64,000 bases of DNA from Hippopus hippopus (GCA_946811185.2 OX328106.1:32238426-32302425); one strand, 5' to 3'; counted from the first letter of the stretch, positions 11,178-22,440 are shown. The notes: generated by a model from the letters alone, not told the origin. Numbers and translations: made by a program.

Positions 11178-11412
11178 TTAACCCTTTACCAAACAATCCT
11201 TTGTTTTAACGACCCTGGTGAAGAAAGAAAAACCTTTTGAAAACATTGTAGGTAAAGGAGAAAATGCTAGTAACCAGTATTTTCTCCTTTTTCTACAATG
11301 TTTTCTACCCCATTAAAGACAATTCCAAACATATGAGTAAAATTTAATTTGTTGACTCCAAATGCTTTCAATTCGGTTGAGTCAATAAATTTGACGTTTG
11401 GTAACAATTTAA
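11178..11412 (+). mobile_element. family A MITE in the Kolobok-like element
   Basis: TTAA at both ends. The palindrome has AGGTAAAGG and CTAGTAACCAG changes. Confidence 0.82.
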
Positions 11413-11525
11413 ACATGTATTTTACATCTCTTGAGAAACAAGTTCATACAACTCGTACTAATCTCTTCAGATACTGCTTCCTGGGAACTAAACCAGAACT
11501 CGTGCCCAATGTGTGGGATTTATAT

Positions 11526-11758
11526 TTAACCTTTTACCAATCAATCCCTAGTCTTTACGACCCTGTGACAGAAGCCTTTTAAAAACATTGTAGGAAAAGG
11601 AGATAATGCTGGTAGCCAGCATTTTCTCCTTTTACCACAATTTTTTCTACTCTGCTAGAAACAAATTTCAATTTTTGAAATATTTAACTTTATTTTGTCG
11701 TCTGCAAGTGATTTCAATTTGGACCTGTTTAATATTTTGTCCTTTGGTAAAGAGTTAA
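11526..11758 (+). mobile_element. family A MITE in the Kolobok-like element
   Basis: TTAA at both ends. The centre is GGTAGCC, a rare variant. Confidence 0.82.
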
Positions 11759-12736
11759 AACTAGAAAATATTGTGGATAAAGGACCAACTGATAGTTACC
11801 AGCTCTTTCTATGTTTTTACAATGAATCTGAAGTCGTCTATACTGCAATTTGACCTGAATGTCAGTATTAACTGCTCAGTCCCTAGTAGACCAATTTGAG
11901 ACTTACCCAAATTGAAACAATTTGCATAAGACAAACAAGAAGTTAACAAATTTACACTATCCTTTCCCACGGTTTACGATTCAGAGTTTAAGACTTTCAC
12001 AGAGAAGCTCTATGTGGAACATACAATAGCTATACATGTATGATAAATTTTTGCATTGAATGGATCATGTGGACAAGGTAAACACAAAAAAGTAGATCCC
12101 CTCTCCCGCTTTCTGATGTTCATGTATTTCTTTATGGTAAGAAATACAACTAAAATAATTTTCAAAATAATTTTGAGAATTAACTCTTAATAATCTCGGA
12201 ACATATTCTTTTATCAAATTTCATGCTGGTTAACAGCATTTCAAAATATTCTTATTCTCATGAAAATCGTGATTTATTGTGGAACCCTTCACCCATGACA
12301 GAATAAACTTGTACCCGTCAATGTTTACAGAATTCTTTACAAGGTACAAATATCAACAAGGTCCGATTAACAAATAATTAGAACTAACATCTCACGATTA
12401 TCAATCGTAAAAGTCAAGAAAAAGGTTATTTGACATGAAACTAAAGTGTCGGGGAACTGTCTTGTCGTGGAACTGTCTTGAAACTTTTTCTTTTTTTGGT
12501 TTATTTCCGCCCGTTAATCTACTGAAAATGCTTCACGTGAAACAAAGTTTATGCCATACACTAATTCTATCATGTATAGAATATTATTTCTGTAAGCGAT
12601 GTTCGCCATCGCCCCGTAATAGACCAACATGTATTTCAATAGCGCGCGATACTCAACACGTTGAAAAGTCTGGCACAATATCGTCATTTTCGTCAACAGT
12701 GGGCGAAAAGTTACTTTTATCCTCATCACCAGAAAC

Positions 12737-12847
12737 TTAATAAGTTTCTTTAAAAATTGGCTCGTACATGTATGGCCTTATCGGCCCAGAATCGTCTATT
12801 TCTTCGTCTTCAATATCGCTCAGTTCACTATCGTAAACAACGTCCAT
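12737..12847 (-). pseudogene. short acidic N-terminal fragment, P2X7-like-domain type
   Basis: The frame is MDVVYDSELSDIEDEEIDDS then GPIRPYMYEPIFKETY-stop. An acidic start followed by (I/L)RPY-x-(Y/F)EP is seen at the start of many invertebrate proteins annotated as P2X7-cytoplasmic-domain-like; this is a recollection of a family pattern, not a search. It lies just inside the right end of the Kolobok-like element, pointing inward, opposite to the THAP fragment. Confidence 0.35.
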
Positions 12848-13124
12848 ATTGAAACAAGCTCTCCTATGACGTCACAAATCAAGGGACGCAACAATAAGTA
12901 AGGGAGATAAGCGATGCAATAAAAATTAATAAGCAGAAATATGAATTGAAAAAAAGTACTTTTACTAATTTTTTTTTCTAATTACAACATTACCAGGTTA
13001 CAATTTGATAAGTGTAGATTTGAAAATTAACCATATCTGAAACTTGTTGATTTGCCCTTTAAAGACAAACATCATTTTATTTGATATGAACTATCTGTTA
13101 ACCCATTACCAAAAAACAAACAGG

Positions 13125-13320
13125 AAAAAAGCACAAACAAGAGCAAAAATATTTTGATGGTTACCTGTCCCTTTTGTTTGAGTTCCCCTTTTGATAGATA
13201 ATAATTTGTCTAAGTTTGATGTAAATATCTTCAGTAATAACTAATAACAAAATATCAAGGTTTTCAAAGATGCCAGAGCTATGACAATAACTTGTAGTTT
13301 TCTTCTAAAACAGCCTAGCT
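13125..13320. repeat. family D repeat, second copy
   Basis: AATATTTTGATGGTTACCTG and AGTTCCCCTTTTGATAG are shared with 6.7 kb. Confidence 0.45.
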
Positions 13321-13839
13321 AAAAATAAAAAAAACTGAAAATCATTTAATGGCATGTAAACTATACACAGCAATGTTACATTGGAATAAAACAATTATCG
13401 AAACGCAATCCAAAGTACTAATTACTAACAATGTGACAGGGGTAAGCATAGAATATTGCTCTGGGAAATCTAATATTATTTAGCAACATTGATATACATG
13501 TACTGTAAAGCAATCAATTGTCAACGCCTCTGGCATCAAGACTATTATCAGGTTCTACTCTATCATAGTGGAATCACTGGCAAAAATGTATGTTTTTGTC
13601 TGAATGGTGAAGGAATTTGGGTTACATGTAACAACACCTAAAGCACTGAACCATTTATAAACTATATATTGCAACCCTTACATGTAGGTTTAATCTCGCT
13701 TAATGCATAAAAAACCACTAAAGAAGCAGGGCTCTTAACAGCAAATTTGAAAAAAAAAAGAAATGAAAATACGTGAGAAGTCAATTTCTTTCAAGTCCTC
13801 TCCCTGTAAATCATGAAACCACAGAAATCGGGCTAATTT

Positions 13840-14790
13840 TGCATCCAGGGCTAAATTTTAAACAAATTTAGAAGTGATCCAAATTTGGTAGCCCTACGAT
13901 TTATCGTAAGGAGCAAGAAAATTTTGGAAGAGGTGATAACTGATAACACTCACTTAATATTAAAGCTGTATCTCAAAGTCTGGAATAAGATCAATAAAAT
14001 TTTCAATGTACAAGCCTATGTAAAAGTTGTAATTCTGGGGGTGAGGCTAATTATGACCCCAGGGCTATACTTAGAACAATCTTGATAGAGGTCCATTGGA
14101 TGAATATAAACAATGCAAAATATAGGCCCATGTTAAAGTTGTGACTGCCAAGACAGCCACAGAATTTTGACCCCAGGGCTATAATTTGGGATATCTTTGA
14201 AGAGGCCAACTAGGTAAAGCTAAATACAAAATTTGGTAGCCCTAGACCTTATGGTTAAGAACCAGAAATTTTTTAAGTTTTCGTTTCATAAGCCCATGTA
14301 AAACTGATAAACCCCTGGGGCAGGGCCAATTTTGACCCCAGGGCTATAATTTGAAGAAGTTTAGAAGAGGTAAATTAGATGAAGCTACATATGCATGCTA
14401 CATTTGGTAGCCTTATGCTTTATAGTTTAGAACTAGATGGTTTAAGCTTTCACTATAAAAGCCCATGTACAACTTGCAACCCCTTTCACATAAAGATGAA
14501 GCTACATGCTAAATTTGGTAATTCTAGGCCTTATGGTTATGGACAAGAAGATTTTCAACATTTTTTCCAGTTTCGTTGCCATGGCAACTAGAGTTTTAAA
14601 AGGAGTAAAATTCTTTTAAGAAATTCTGAGGAGAACCATGGCAGGATCATTTCTGTGAAGTTTGGTCGAAATCGGATGAGCATTTTCAGAGAAGAAGATG
14701 TTTGAAATACAGATTAATGCATAGCCTGAGGCACACAAGACGGGCCATGACATAAGCCATGACATAAGCCAGCTGGCCTTTGGTCAGTGG
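13840..14790 (+). repeat. irregular tandem repeat region
   Basis: CCCCAGGGCTATAATTTG-type blocks recur near 13847, 14056, 14170 and 14334. AAATTTGGTAGCCCTA blocks recur near 13881, 14228, 14400 and 14512. It ends with TTTGGTCGAAATCGGATGAG and GAGAAGAAGAT, a pattern I associate with bivalve dispersed repeats. Spacing is about 110-170 bp. No protein reading. Confidence 0.6.
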
Positions 14791-14861
14791 AGCTAATAAA
14801 CTGTCATAAGCAGTTCTTCACCATTCAAACACCTTAAATTACATGAACAGAGTTATTTATT

Positions 14862-15074
14862 ATACCTTAGCCAGACGACAAAATTTTAAACTTGCCGAAA
14901 TTGAAAGCATTTTGCAGACGACAAAATGTGACTCAAATTAAAATGTTTTTTGGACGTGTAGAAAACATTATGGGAAAAGGAAAAGATCCTGGCTAAAAGC
15001 ATTATCCCACAATGTTCTCAAAAAAGCTTCTTCTCCAAGTTCCATAAATGTCCAGATTGTGTGGTAAGGGTTGA
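14862..15074 (-). mobile_element. family A MITE, right arm partly lost
   Basis: AAAGATCCTGGCTAAAAGCATTATCCCACAAT shows the broken palindrome (TTCTCCTTT missing). Confidence 0.65.
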
Positions 15075-15084
15075 ACACTAACCT

Positions 15085-15262
15085 GACTTATTTAACAACA
15101 CTGAGAAAGACACCTTTCAAAAACCTTGTGGGAAAAGGCAAAAATGCTGGTAACCAGCATTTCCTCCTTTTCCCACAATGTTTTCTACTCTTCCACAACG
15201 AAATTCAATTTTTCAGTTACATGCTGTCATCTGCAACTCCCAAGTTCTTTCAATTTAGACTT
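15085..15262 (+). mobile_element. family A MITE lacking its outer ends
   Basis: The left terminal 30 bp and the right end are absent; it runs directly into the next copy at GACTTGAGGGAAAGAAT. Confidence 0.7.
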
Positions 15263-15455
15263 GAGGGAAAGAATCCTCTTGAAAATATTGTGGGGAAAAG
15301 AAGAAAATACTGGTAACCAGCATCTTCTCCTTTTCCCACAATACTTTGTACTCTATCAAAGTCAACTTGTAAAATTTCAGAAACATTTATAATATGTCTT
15401 CTGCAAATGCTTTAGAATTGGACAGGTCTAAAATTTTGTTGTGTAACAAAGAGTT
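15263..15455 (+). mobile_element. family A MITE fused to the previous copy
   Basis: It starts inside the left part, has a complete palindrome with GAAGAAAATACTGG, and ends GTGTAACAAAGAGTTGA. Confidence 0.72.
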
Positions 15456-15778
15456 GAACTTCTCAGTTGCTGTATATATTGCTACATTTTAACCATTATA
15501 TCTATCTTGTATCCATTTTAGAGCCTGACGATCAACTTGTACATAACTTGCAATAGAGCAAGAGGCTATATACTTCAAAGGAAGAAGATATATCCGGAAA
15601 AAAGTTATATCCGGTTCTGTATCCATTTAACAAATCATATCGGATATCTGTCTGCTATTCATAGTTTTGGTGTTCCTGACGTCCAGCATAATTATTTTAT
15701 CAATACAACAAACTGAAAAGTCACATAAAAACCGTCGTTTTACTGATATAAAAAGTATTTAACGTGGGGACTTACGTT

Positions 15779-16165
15779 CTACTAGTTTGTTACGAAGATT
15801 CTCGGGTTGTCTCGGCCATGAGTCGTTTCGGCCCCGGGTCGTTTCGGCCATAATTCGTTCCGGCCGGGTCGTTTCGGCAAAATTTCCGGTAGGGTCGCAG
15901 TTAGAGTGAGTTTCGTGAGCGGGAGATTCCGCAAACAATTTTTTTTTTTTCGCAATTAAAAAAGTGTCCTCACGACAGGAAGGTTTCTTTCTCAGACTTT
16001 GTACTTTTAAATTCTGAACATACTGTAGGTGTTCCACATTAAAAAATATGTGTATCACTATAAATGGCTTTACTATGAATAGTTCACGAAAGGAATCATT
16101 ATTTGCTAAGAAAGAAGCGTCCAACTTATGAAAAAAAGGTTTCTTTTTCAGTTAAGTATATATAT
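15779..16165 (-). promoter_or_regulatory. possible minus-strand promoter and first exon
   Basis: A strong donor (GAAC|GTAAGTCC, exon edge 15779) faces left. About 370 bp upstream on that strand is TATATATA (16157-16164). Between them is an unusually CpG-rich stretch (15800-15880) with GTCGTTTCGGCC-type units. An open frame runs through it but the peptide (Arg/Thr repeats) is unconvincing. This is weak evidence for a transcription start, possibly non-coding. Confidence 0.25.
15800..15884. repeat. short GTTTCGGCC array
   Basis: GTCGTTTCGGCC or close variants occur four times with 16-20-bp spacing. It is much more GC-rich than its surroundings. Confidence 0.6.
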
Positions 16166-16261
16166 TTTCACGACATATAGCTACATACAATTTTCATTTT
16201 AACTACATTGAAGTGTTTTCAACTAAGATGAGTTTTAGTAGATCTAATTGTTATAAATGGA

Positions 16262-16356
16262 GTTATTATGGAAAAAATGTTGGGATATAACATTTTCCCA
16301 TTATTTTTTCAAAAGGGTCGTAAAACACAGGATTGTTTGCTGCACAAGCAACTAGA
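16262..16356 (-). mobile_element. family A fragment
   Basis: TTTTCAAAAGGGTCGTAAAA then CACAGGATTGTTTGCTG resembles the inverted left end; the palindrome is absent. Confidence 0.45.
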
Positions 16357-16424
16357 TCTATATTTGAGAAGGATGCCTATAGGACTAACCGTTAAAGGGT
16401 GGAAAAAACACAACAGGATTTTTT

Positions 16425-16595
16425 TATCCTTAAAATACAACCCAAATAATCGCAATTTCATGGTTACTTTTGTCTGCAGTGTATCAGCAAAGTGGAAAGT
16501 GTAGACCAAAGATCAGGCTGCACATCTTGTGCAGCCTGATCTTTGATCTACACTGGCCACAAAGGCAACTATAGTAGTGAAAGGCACTCTAAGCC
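16425..16595 (+). mobile_element. family B MITE, B' subtype
   Basis: The palindrome GATCAGGCTGCACA/TGTGCAGCCTGATC has GTGTAGACC and CTACACTGGCC flanks. The right flank CAAAGGCAACTATAGTAGTG is shared with 30.08 kb. Confidence 0.75.
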
Positions 16596-16761
16596 TTAAT
16601 AATTGAATAATATAACTAGAATAAAAATGACCCCACTACTGTACTGAATATATATGTTAGTCATGATTGCTTGAGACGTACTAACTTCAGTATGGGATAA
16701 AATCTACCTTGGTTTTGGGTTACATTGAAATGACAAAAAAATGTAATTACTCTTAGATTAA

Positions 16762-16959
16762 TTAACTCTTTACCACACAACAAAATTTTGGACTAGTCCA
16801 AATCCACAGTATTTGAAGACGACAGTTAAATGTGTTTCAAGTTGTAGGATTTTCCTTTGAAAGTGTGCACAGCATTGTGAAAAAAAAAAAAAAGAGAAAA
16901 TGCTGGTTACAAGTATTTTCTCCTTTTATCACAATGTTTTCAAAGTGGTAAAGAGTTAA
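16762..16959 (-). mobile_element. family A MITE with internal deletion
   Basis: TTAA at both ends. The stretch that normally holds the CTTCTTCCTCAGGGTC region is missing; an A-run expands the left arm. Confidence 0.78.
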
Positions 16960-17236
16960 TTAATAGATAAAACTGATATTTGTCTGGTGTTTAACACTTT
17001 CTTTAGATATCATTAATTAAAGTTTTAACATGGTAGTCATATCAGGCTGAATTTTTTCAAAAAAGTCAGAAAATGCCCAAATTGTCTCATTTTTATAGAT
17101 TTTTATACCACATTGTCTTTTACAATTGGTCAAGCAACGTAGATCAATGATCAAGCCATATACTCTGTAAATTCTTATCTTGATCCTGCCTGTCCTCCAC
17201 AGTATTTGCTGTTGTCATCTACATATAGACAGGTGT

Positions 17237-17468
17237 TAATCTAACCTGTTATCATACAATCCAGTGTTTTAATGACCTGGATGAAGAAGCCTTGAAAACA
17301 TTGTGGGGAAGGAGTAAATGCTGGTAACCAGCATTTTCTCATTTTCTCACAATGTTTTCTGCCCTTTCTAAGACAAATTTCATCAGTTGAGCCACACAGA
17401 ATTTGCCATCCCCAACAGTTTTGAAATTGGACAATTCTAGAGTTTTGTCATTTGGTAAAGACTCTAAT
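17237..17468 (+). mobile_element. family A MITE, ends worn
   Basis: The left arm lost two bases (GTGGGGAAGGAG). The palindrome is otherwise complete. Confidence 0.8.
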
Positions 17469-18284
17469 TGTTGCATCCAGAAACTCATGGTAGATGCCAC
17501 AAGCATAAAATAAATAGACCTTATGATCTTGAAATATGGATTTATTGAGAAATTGATAAATATATGAATGAATGGAAACCTGAAAACATTTCAGCAATAG
17601 CACTGGTATATCATGAGCAATTTCTCCTATTGCTATACAGAGCATACTAGCAGATTATGTAACAATTACAAGACTTGAAATCAGGGGGTCACTAATTTGA
17701 TTCCCAAACACGGTCAGTTTCTTTCTGGGGGATTAATTGTGTTGCCACTTGAGCGGCAACACTAAATAGTAATTATCTTTATTTGTTTGAAAATTATTCC
17801 TCTGTCTTTCTGCGTGACATTTGTTTATCATTTGTGTTTCAGGGTCAAAGTAGTTAGACAGAATCTCACGAAACTTTGGGTAAAAAAAGGCCAGATCTAG
17901 TCAAAGTGTGAAGTTTTTCTGAACGATCTGTTTTTAGTTATCCTTGCAAAATAATATTAGTCAATCTACCTTGAATGAACAATTTAGTCTGATGGTATGT
18001 ACATGTAATTACATATGCAGGAAGTCATGATTGTAATTTCTTTTTTTTTTTACTTAGCAGAGTAAATCAAGTGATCATGTGATTTGATTTATCAGTGAAA
18101 AACAGAGGAATTTCGAAATTCTGCAATTAGACACAATTCAGATTTTAGTTGATAACACAGCCAGGGCAGTATTAAATTAAGCAATTTTAATTAGGGCTGT
18201 GAAGTTTTTTGGCCTTACAATTTGCAGTCACCTTGATGCTATGCATCAATATTTTCTTATTGTACTCATTTGATGGGATTCATT
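17469..18284. other. no gene seen; unclassified repeat
   Basis: GTGTTGCCACTTGAGCGGCAAC at 17733 forms a small hairpin and seems to start a longer repeat to about 18240. Nothing coding. Confidence 0.4.
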
Positions 18285-18465
18285 CCTGGCTCACTGGTGA
18301 ATATGATTTAAACGAAGTTTATTTGCAAAAGGAGCCACTGCTTTGGTAAGAATGCTGTTGTGAAGTAGCGGTAAAAAAGGCACAGAAAGCATACATAGGT
18401 GCAGTGGCAGATGCATAACTGGAATACTGGTCATGTTGAAAAGGATGTTGAACATATGTAGTATA
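18285..18465 (+). mobile_element. SINE S1 body fragment
   Basis: GGGATTCATTCCTGGCTCAC, GCATACATAGGTGCAGTGGC and a GTTGAAAAGGATGTTGAACA tail match the S1 body. The tRNA-like head is absent. Confidence 0.5.
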
Positions 18466-18497
18466 AATAAACATACCCTATCGCCAATGTTTTTCTT

Positions 18498-18709
18498 TTA
18501 ACTGTTAAGCTGCAAAGTGCGACTCACTTACCTTCTGCGGACAGTGTAGATCAGGATCAGACTGCACAGAACGTGCAGTCTGATCTTTGATCTACACTGT
18601 CCGATCAAGACATATTTTCCCCAAAAAATTACCTTCGAAATTGCAAAATTTGGGCTTTTACTATCGGCTTGAAAGTTTCATCTCACTCACTCAGCAGGAT
18701 AAGGGTTAA
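18498..18709 (-). mobile_element. family B MITE, intact
   Basis: TTAA at both ends, end GGATAAGGGTTAA. The palindrome CAGACTGCACAGAACGTGCAG has the flanks AGTGTAGATC... / ...GATCTACACT. Confidence 0.88.
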
Positions 18710-19071
18710 TATTTGCAAGAATGGTTTGCTGTGGGATTACAGACGTTTTTTACAGGTGGTCATGTGGCGTTATTCAGTAGTGACCAATTCTTTGGTTGAA
18801 ATTTTCAAAATTGTGACGGATCATCTTGATTAGACCCAGGATTCTTTATCTAGTGATAATGGGCATGATAATATGGTTTACAAGTCTCATTGTTGAAGGG
18901 ATATAGTGTTTTATTCTCCACATTGTGTATTCATGCATATTGGTTATGCTTTATTTTGTCATTGTACATTATGGGGGTCTGGTCAACTAAATTCTGTAAA
19001 CTGAATTAAATCCTGAAACAAACTTGCAGCAGACAAAATGAAAAATTAAAATACTTGTAAATCATGGCCTA

Positions 19072-19293
19072 TTAAACCTTTACCACTCAATCCCAAGTTT
19101 TATTTACTACCCTAAGAAAAAGCCTTTTGAAAACATTGTGAGAAAAGGAGAAAATGCTGCTAACTGGCATTTTATCCCTTCCCCACCATGTGTTTTCTAC
19201 CCTAGCATAGACTAAAACCATTTTCTGATGCATATTCTGAAAATGCTTACCATTTGGACAAGTCTAGAACTTTGTTGTGTGGTAAAGAATTAA
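19072..19293 (+). mobile_element. family A MITE
   Basis: TTAA at both ends. The right arm is mutated (ATCCCTTCCCCACC). Confidence 0.82.
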
Positions 19294-19504
19294 ATTTTGG
19301 AAGGTTCCATGCAGTAAATAAGTGCAAATTTCTTGTTTGAATAACGGATAGGTTGCTTTTCAATTAGAAAAACACTGTGTGTCTTTATGACATCAGATAT
19401 GCCATCATCCATCTTCACTGAATATGATCCCATGTAATAGACATGTAGAATCATTCATGTGACATTCTCACAAGTCTTTGCAAAATTCTGGCCTAAAAAT
19501 ACCC

Positions 19505-19713
19505 TCACCCCTAGGCTGCTAAGCCCTAATCAAGGACCTTTTGTGGACAGTGTAGATCGAGATCAGACAGCACAGAACGTGCAGTCTGATCTTGGATCTA
19601 CAATGTCTGATAAGGAGATATTTTTCCTCAAAGAAACATTTGAAATAGCAAAACTAGGTTTTTGCCAACTGCTTGAAAGTTTCATTTCCTTTATTTAGCA
19701 GGATATGGGTTAA
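19505..19713 (-). mobile_element. family B MITE, one end worn
   Basis: The palindrome is nearly complete; only the GGATATGGGTTAA end keeps TTAA. Confidence 0.82.
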
Positions 19714-19729
19714 GAAGCTACATAGCTCA

Positions 19730-19957
19730 TTAACCCTTTACCACACAATGACGCCTTTTGACACCCCTGATAGCGAAGGCTTTTGAAAACATTGTGGGAA
19801 AAGGAGAAAATGCTGGTAACCAGCATTTTCTCCTTTTCCTACAATGTTTTCTACACTATCAAAGAAAAATCATTTAATATGATCCACATTGAAACTGTCC
19901 TCTGCAAATGCTTTCAATTCGGACAGGTCTAAAATTGGTCGTGTGGTAAAGGGTTAA
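19730..19957 (+). mobile_element. family A MITE, reference copy
   Basis: 228 bp including both TTAA. It begins CCCTTTACCACACAATGA and ends GTGTGGTAAAGGG. The central palindrome reads outward from GGTAACC: GCTG/CAGC, then GAGAAAAT/ATTTTCTC, then GGGAAAAG/CTTTTCC(T), then ACATTG. The right third has CTGCAAATGCTTTCAATT and GGACAGGTCTAAAATT. CCC...GGG ends at TTAA are typical of piggyBac-superfamily elements. No coding capacity. This copy and the one at 26144 are close relatives. Confidence 0.92.
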
Positions 19958-20214
19958 TGAAATACCACTTACTAACAGTTTTTCCAACAGTTGTCTTTCT
20001 TCTTTACAGAATGGTTTGCTAGCTATGGTTTTACTTATTTCAGTGATGAATAGGTTTTGAAAGTAGGTGAGATTATAAAAATTTAAATAATCCCACTTTA
20101 ATACATCAGTACATTTGAAACCACTGTGGACAATTTAGGAGGCATTGCTGGTTACCAGATTATGTTTCAATTGCGGTTTTCCTGCAAAAAGCTGTGTGCC
20201 AAAGATACAGCTGT

Positions 20215-20400
20215 TTTATTACTCTTTCTCAAATGACAAAATAATGTTTTACACTCAGATGAGTTCTATCCATATCAAAAGTTGCTCAAATGATACAATT
20301 TGTCTTTGAACTGGCATAAAACCTAATAGGAAAGTGATAAAATGCTTGGAACCAGCATTTTCTCCTTTTCCCACTATGTTTTCAAAAGCTTACTTCCAAC
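20215..20400 (-). mobile_element. family A MITE, partial
   Basis: The left arm is diverged (TAGGAAAGTGATAAAATGCT); the right arm is good. Outer ends are unclear. Confidence 0.6.
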
Positions 20401-20436
20401 TTTCATTAATAGTCGGCTTTTTTGGCAACTGACTCA

Positions 20437-20642
20437 TTAAATAACCTACCACACAATGAAATTTTAGACTTGACCAAGTTAAAAGCATTTGCAGACGACA
20501 AATCAAAGATGGCTCAAATGTGGAACTTTGTCCTTGGTAGGGTAGAAAATATTGTGCCAACATTTTAGCAACGAAAGTATTATCGTCTGCAAAAGCTTTC
20601 AATTTGGACTACTCCAAAATTTTGCCACTTCGGAAAAATTTA
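20437..20642. mobile_element. family A foldback derivative
   Basis: Both outer parts are the same (right) end of family A in opposite orientation: GACTTGACCAAGTTAAAAGC at the left, and GCTTTCAATTTGGACTACTC at the right. The palindrome between them is lost. TTAA at both sides. Confidence 0.72.
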
Positions 20643-20724
20643 AGGAAAAACATTTAGTACATACATGTATCCCTTAAGAGCTCGCATAATATAGATTGGA
20701 CTGAATATGTACCCATCATATTGT

Positions 20725-20952
20725 ATAACCTGTTACCACACAATCCTGAGTTTTAATGACCCTGACAAAGACGGCTATTGAAAACTTTGTAAGCAAGGAG
20801 AAAATGCTTGTAACCAGTATTTTCTCCTTTTTCCACAGTATTTGATACCATATACAAGACAGAAAACATAATTTGAGCTACATTTATTTTGCTGTCTGCA
20901 AATGCATTGAATTTGGTGGAGTCCAAAATTTTGTCGTTTGGTAAAGAGTTAA
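20725..20952 (+). mobile_element. family A MITE
   Basis: Left arm shortened (TTGTAAGCAAGGAG); right end TTTGGTAAAGAGTTAA is good. Confidence 0.82.
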
Positions 20953-20964
20953 TCATTTTATTAG

Positions 20965-21165
20965 CTCAGCTGTTTTGGAGAATGTTTCAAGGTATGGTCA
21001 TAGCCCTGGCCTTGTTGTCATTGAGGTGCAAAAACTTTGACATTTCTGTTATCACTGAAGTTATATACTTCAAACTTGGACACATTTTCAACTATTAAAA
21101 GTATAACCTGTACAACAAGAACAGGTAACTGTAAAAGTATTTTTGACACATTATGCCCCTTTTGA
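20965..21165. repeat. family D repeat, third copy
   Basis: GACATTTCTGTTATCACTGA and CAACAAGAACAGGTAACTG are related to 6.7 kb in reverse. Weak. Confidence 0.35.
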
Positions 21166-21323
21166 GACTTGGCATTTTCACTCAGAATCAATCAACTGCA
21201 GCCAAGCATTGGCACCCCCATGCAGTGTTTGTTTTAGTTTGTTACCGTAAGTCATTAGAAGCCATTTCAAAATGGAATGAAAACAAAAATTTCTTCACAT
21301 CAATATCTTAAAAATTTCCTCTT

Positions 21324-21475
21324 AAGGAATGAAGAGAATTTTTTTGTTTTCATTGAGGTATGAAAAAAAAACCTAATCACACTGTATGAAACCGCGAAGC
21401 GGTTTCATACAAAAGTGTGATTAGGTTTTTTCTTCATACCTCCATGAAAACAAAAAAAAATTCTCTTCATTCCTT
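21324..21475. repeat. long near-perfect hairpin
   Basis: The arms are about 72 bp with a tiny loop. The centre is GAAACCGCGAAGCGGTTTC, flanked by CCTAATCACACT / AGTGTGATTAGG, GAGGTATGAA / TTCATACCTC and AAGGAATGAAGAGAA / TTCTCTTCATTCCTT. The arms differ mainly in the lengths of A and T runs. Confidence 0.85.
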
Positions 21476-22017
21476 ATAATTCAATATCACAGACAACAAA
21501 TATGCACTTAAATAATACTAACTGCTCTTTTTGTGTAAATCCAACATTGCGTATTTATTTACTGTCCTTTTCATTGATATTTGAAAGCGCGGTAAAACTG
21601 CTCCTTCATGACGTCAAATGACGTAATTCATGACGTCATTACAGTATTGAACGTTTGCAGATTGAGTGGATTTATTATTAGAAGTTCAATACACTAGAAT
21701 TAAGTTGAAAATAAGATCGTTTAAACCCAGCAGAGTAACAATGAGTTTTCAGCTCTCGCTTTGAATTTACTGTTGGACTTTTTTTTCAGTATTCAGAAAA
21801 AACAAATTCAGCTAGCAATTTAATCTTCGGACTCGATATAAAATCAGACCGAAAAAACATTATGAAATCTCGTATATACATGTTTGTTTACATTACTTTG
21901 ACTGCAAAAGTAGTTCCGGCACTGCTAAATTTTTTTTTTTTTTCATGGAGCTATGAAAAAAATTTTTCAGCCAATCAGAACTCGCCAATGTTCATGAAAA
22001 CTATTAATATTGAATTA

Positions 22018-22340
22018 TTGAATGATTGATTGAATTTGCTTTATTTATCGTCACCAGCAGTAACTGTTGCCCGTATGGATGATACTGCCTGAAGGTTGTT
22101 AGTTTTGTTAGGGGGAATAGTGCAGATACAGGATGAAACCCATCCGAAGTTACACCAGGTTCTTTAATGTGCTCGGTGTATAGCACCGTCACACAGAACT
22201 TCGGTTTAACATCTTAGCTGAAAGACTATTAGTAATGTTAAATGGCCAGGCATGGGAATTGAACCCACGCCCTCAAATGACCCAAAACATCACATTCATG
22301 AGTCCTACACTCTACAAACTGAGCTATGTGGGCTGGTCTT
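22018..22340 (-). mobile_element. tRNA-derived SINE, family S2, copy 1
   Basis: The minus strand starts with a CCCACATAGCTCAGTTTGTA-like head and has a B-box-like GGTTCAATTCCCATG. It ends ATTCAATCAATCATTCAAT. The body is shared with the 45.1-kb copy (e.g. GAACCTGG, AGTGCAGATACAGGA). Confidence 0.75.
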
Positions 22341-22440
22341 TTCCTCTGAAAGATTTCTTAAGGAGATTAAAGGTATATTTGCAGGTTAAGTCTTTTCAAG
22401 ACAATAAAATTATAGACTAGTCCATACTAGTGATGATAAA

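Larger units (their letters stand above)
9857..13058 (+). mobile_element. Kolobok-like TTAA element with THAP relic
   Basis: A 3202-bp element is flanked by TTAA (9853-9856 and 13059-13062) with perfect 10-bp inverted ends AGGGCAAATC/GATTTGCCCT. Subterminal inverted blocks CGCTTATCTCCC (10041) / GGGAGATAAGCG (12901-12913) and GTGACGTCAT (10061) / ATGACGTCAC (12867) strengthen the pairing. TTAA targets plus a THAP domain point to the Kolobok superfamily rather than piggyBac. No transposase core is visible. Three family A MITEs have inserted inside it. Confidence 0.7.

Noticed and set aside
12514..12729. Minus-strand open frame of 71 residues beside the acidic fragment
   Set aside because: Different frame, no recognisable motif, and within a decayed element.
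20010..20065. Plus-strand exon-like piece after CTTCTTTACAG (WFASYGFTYFSDE then stop)
   Set aside because: Acceptor is good but the frame stops before the donor and nothing nearby continues it.
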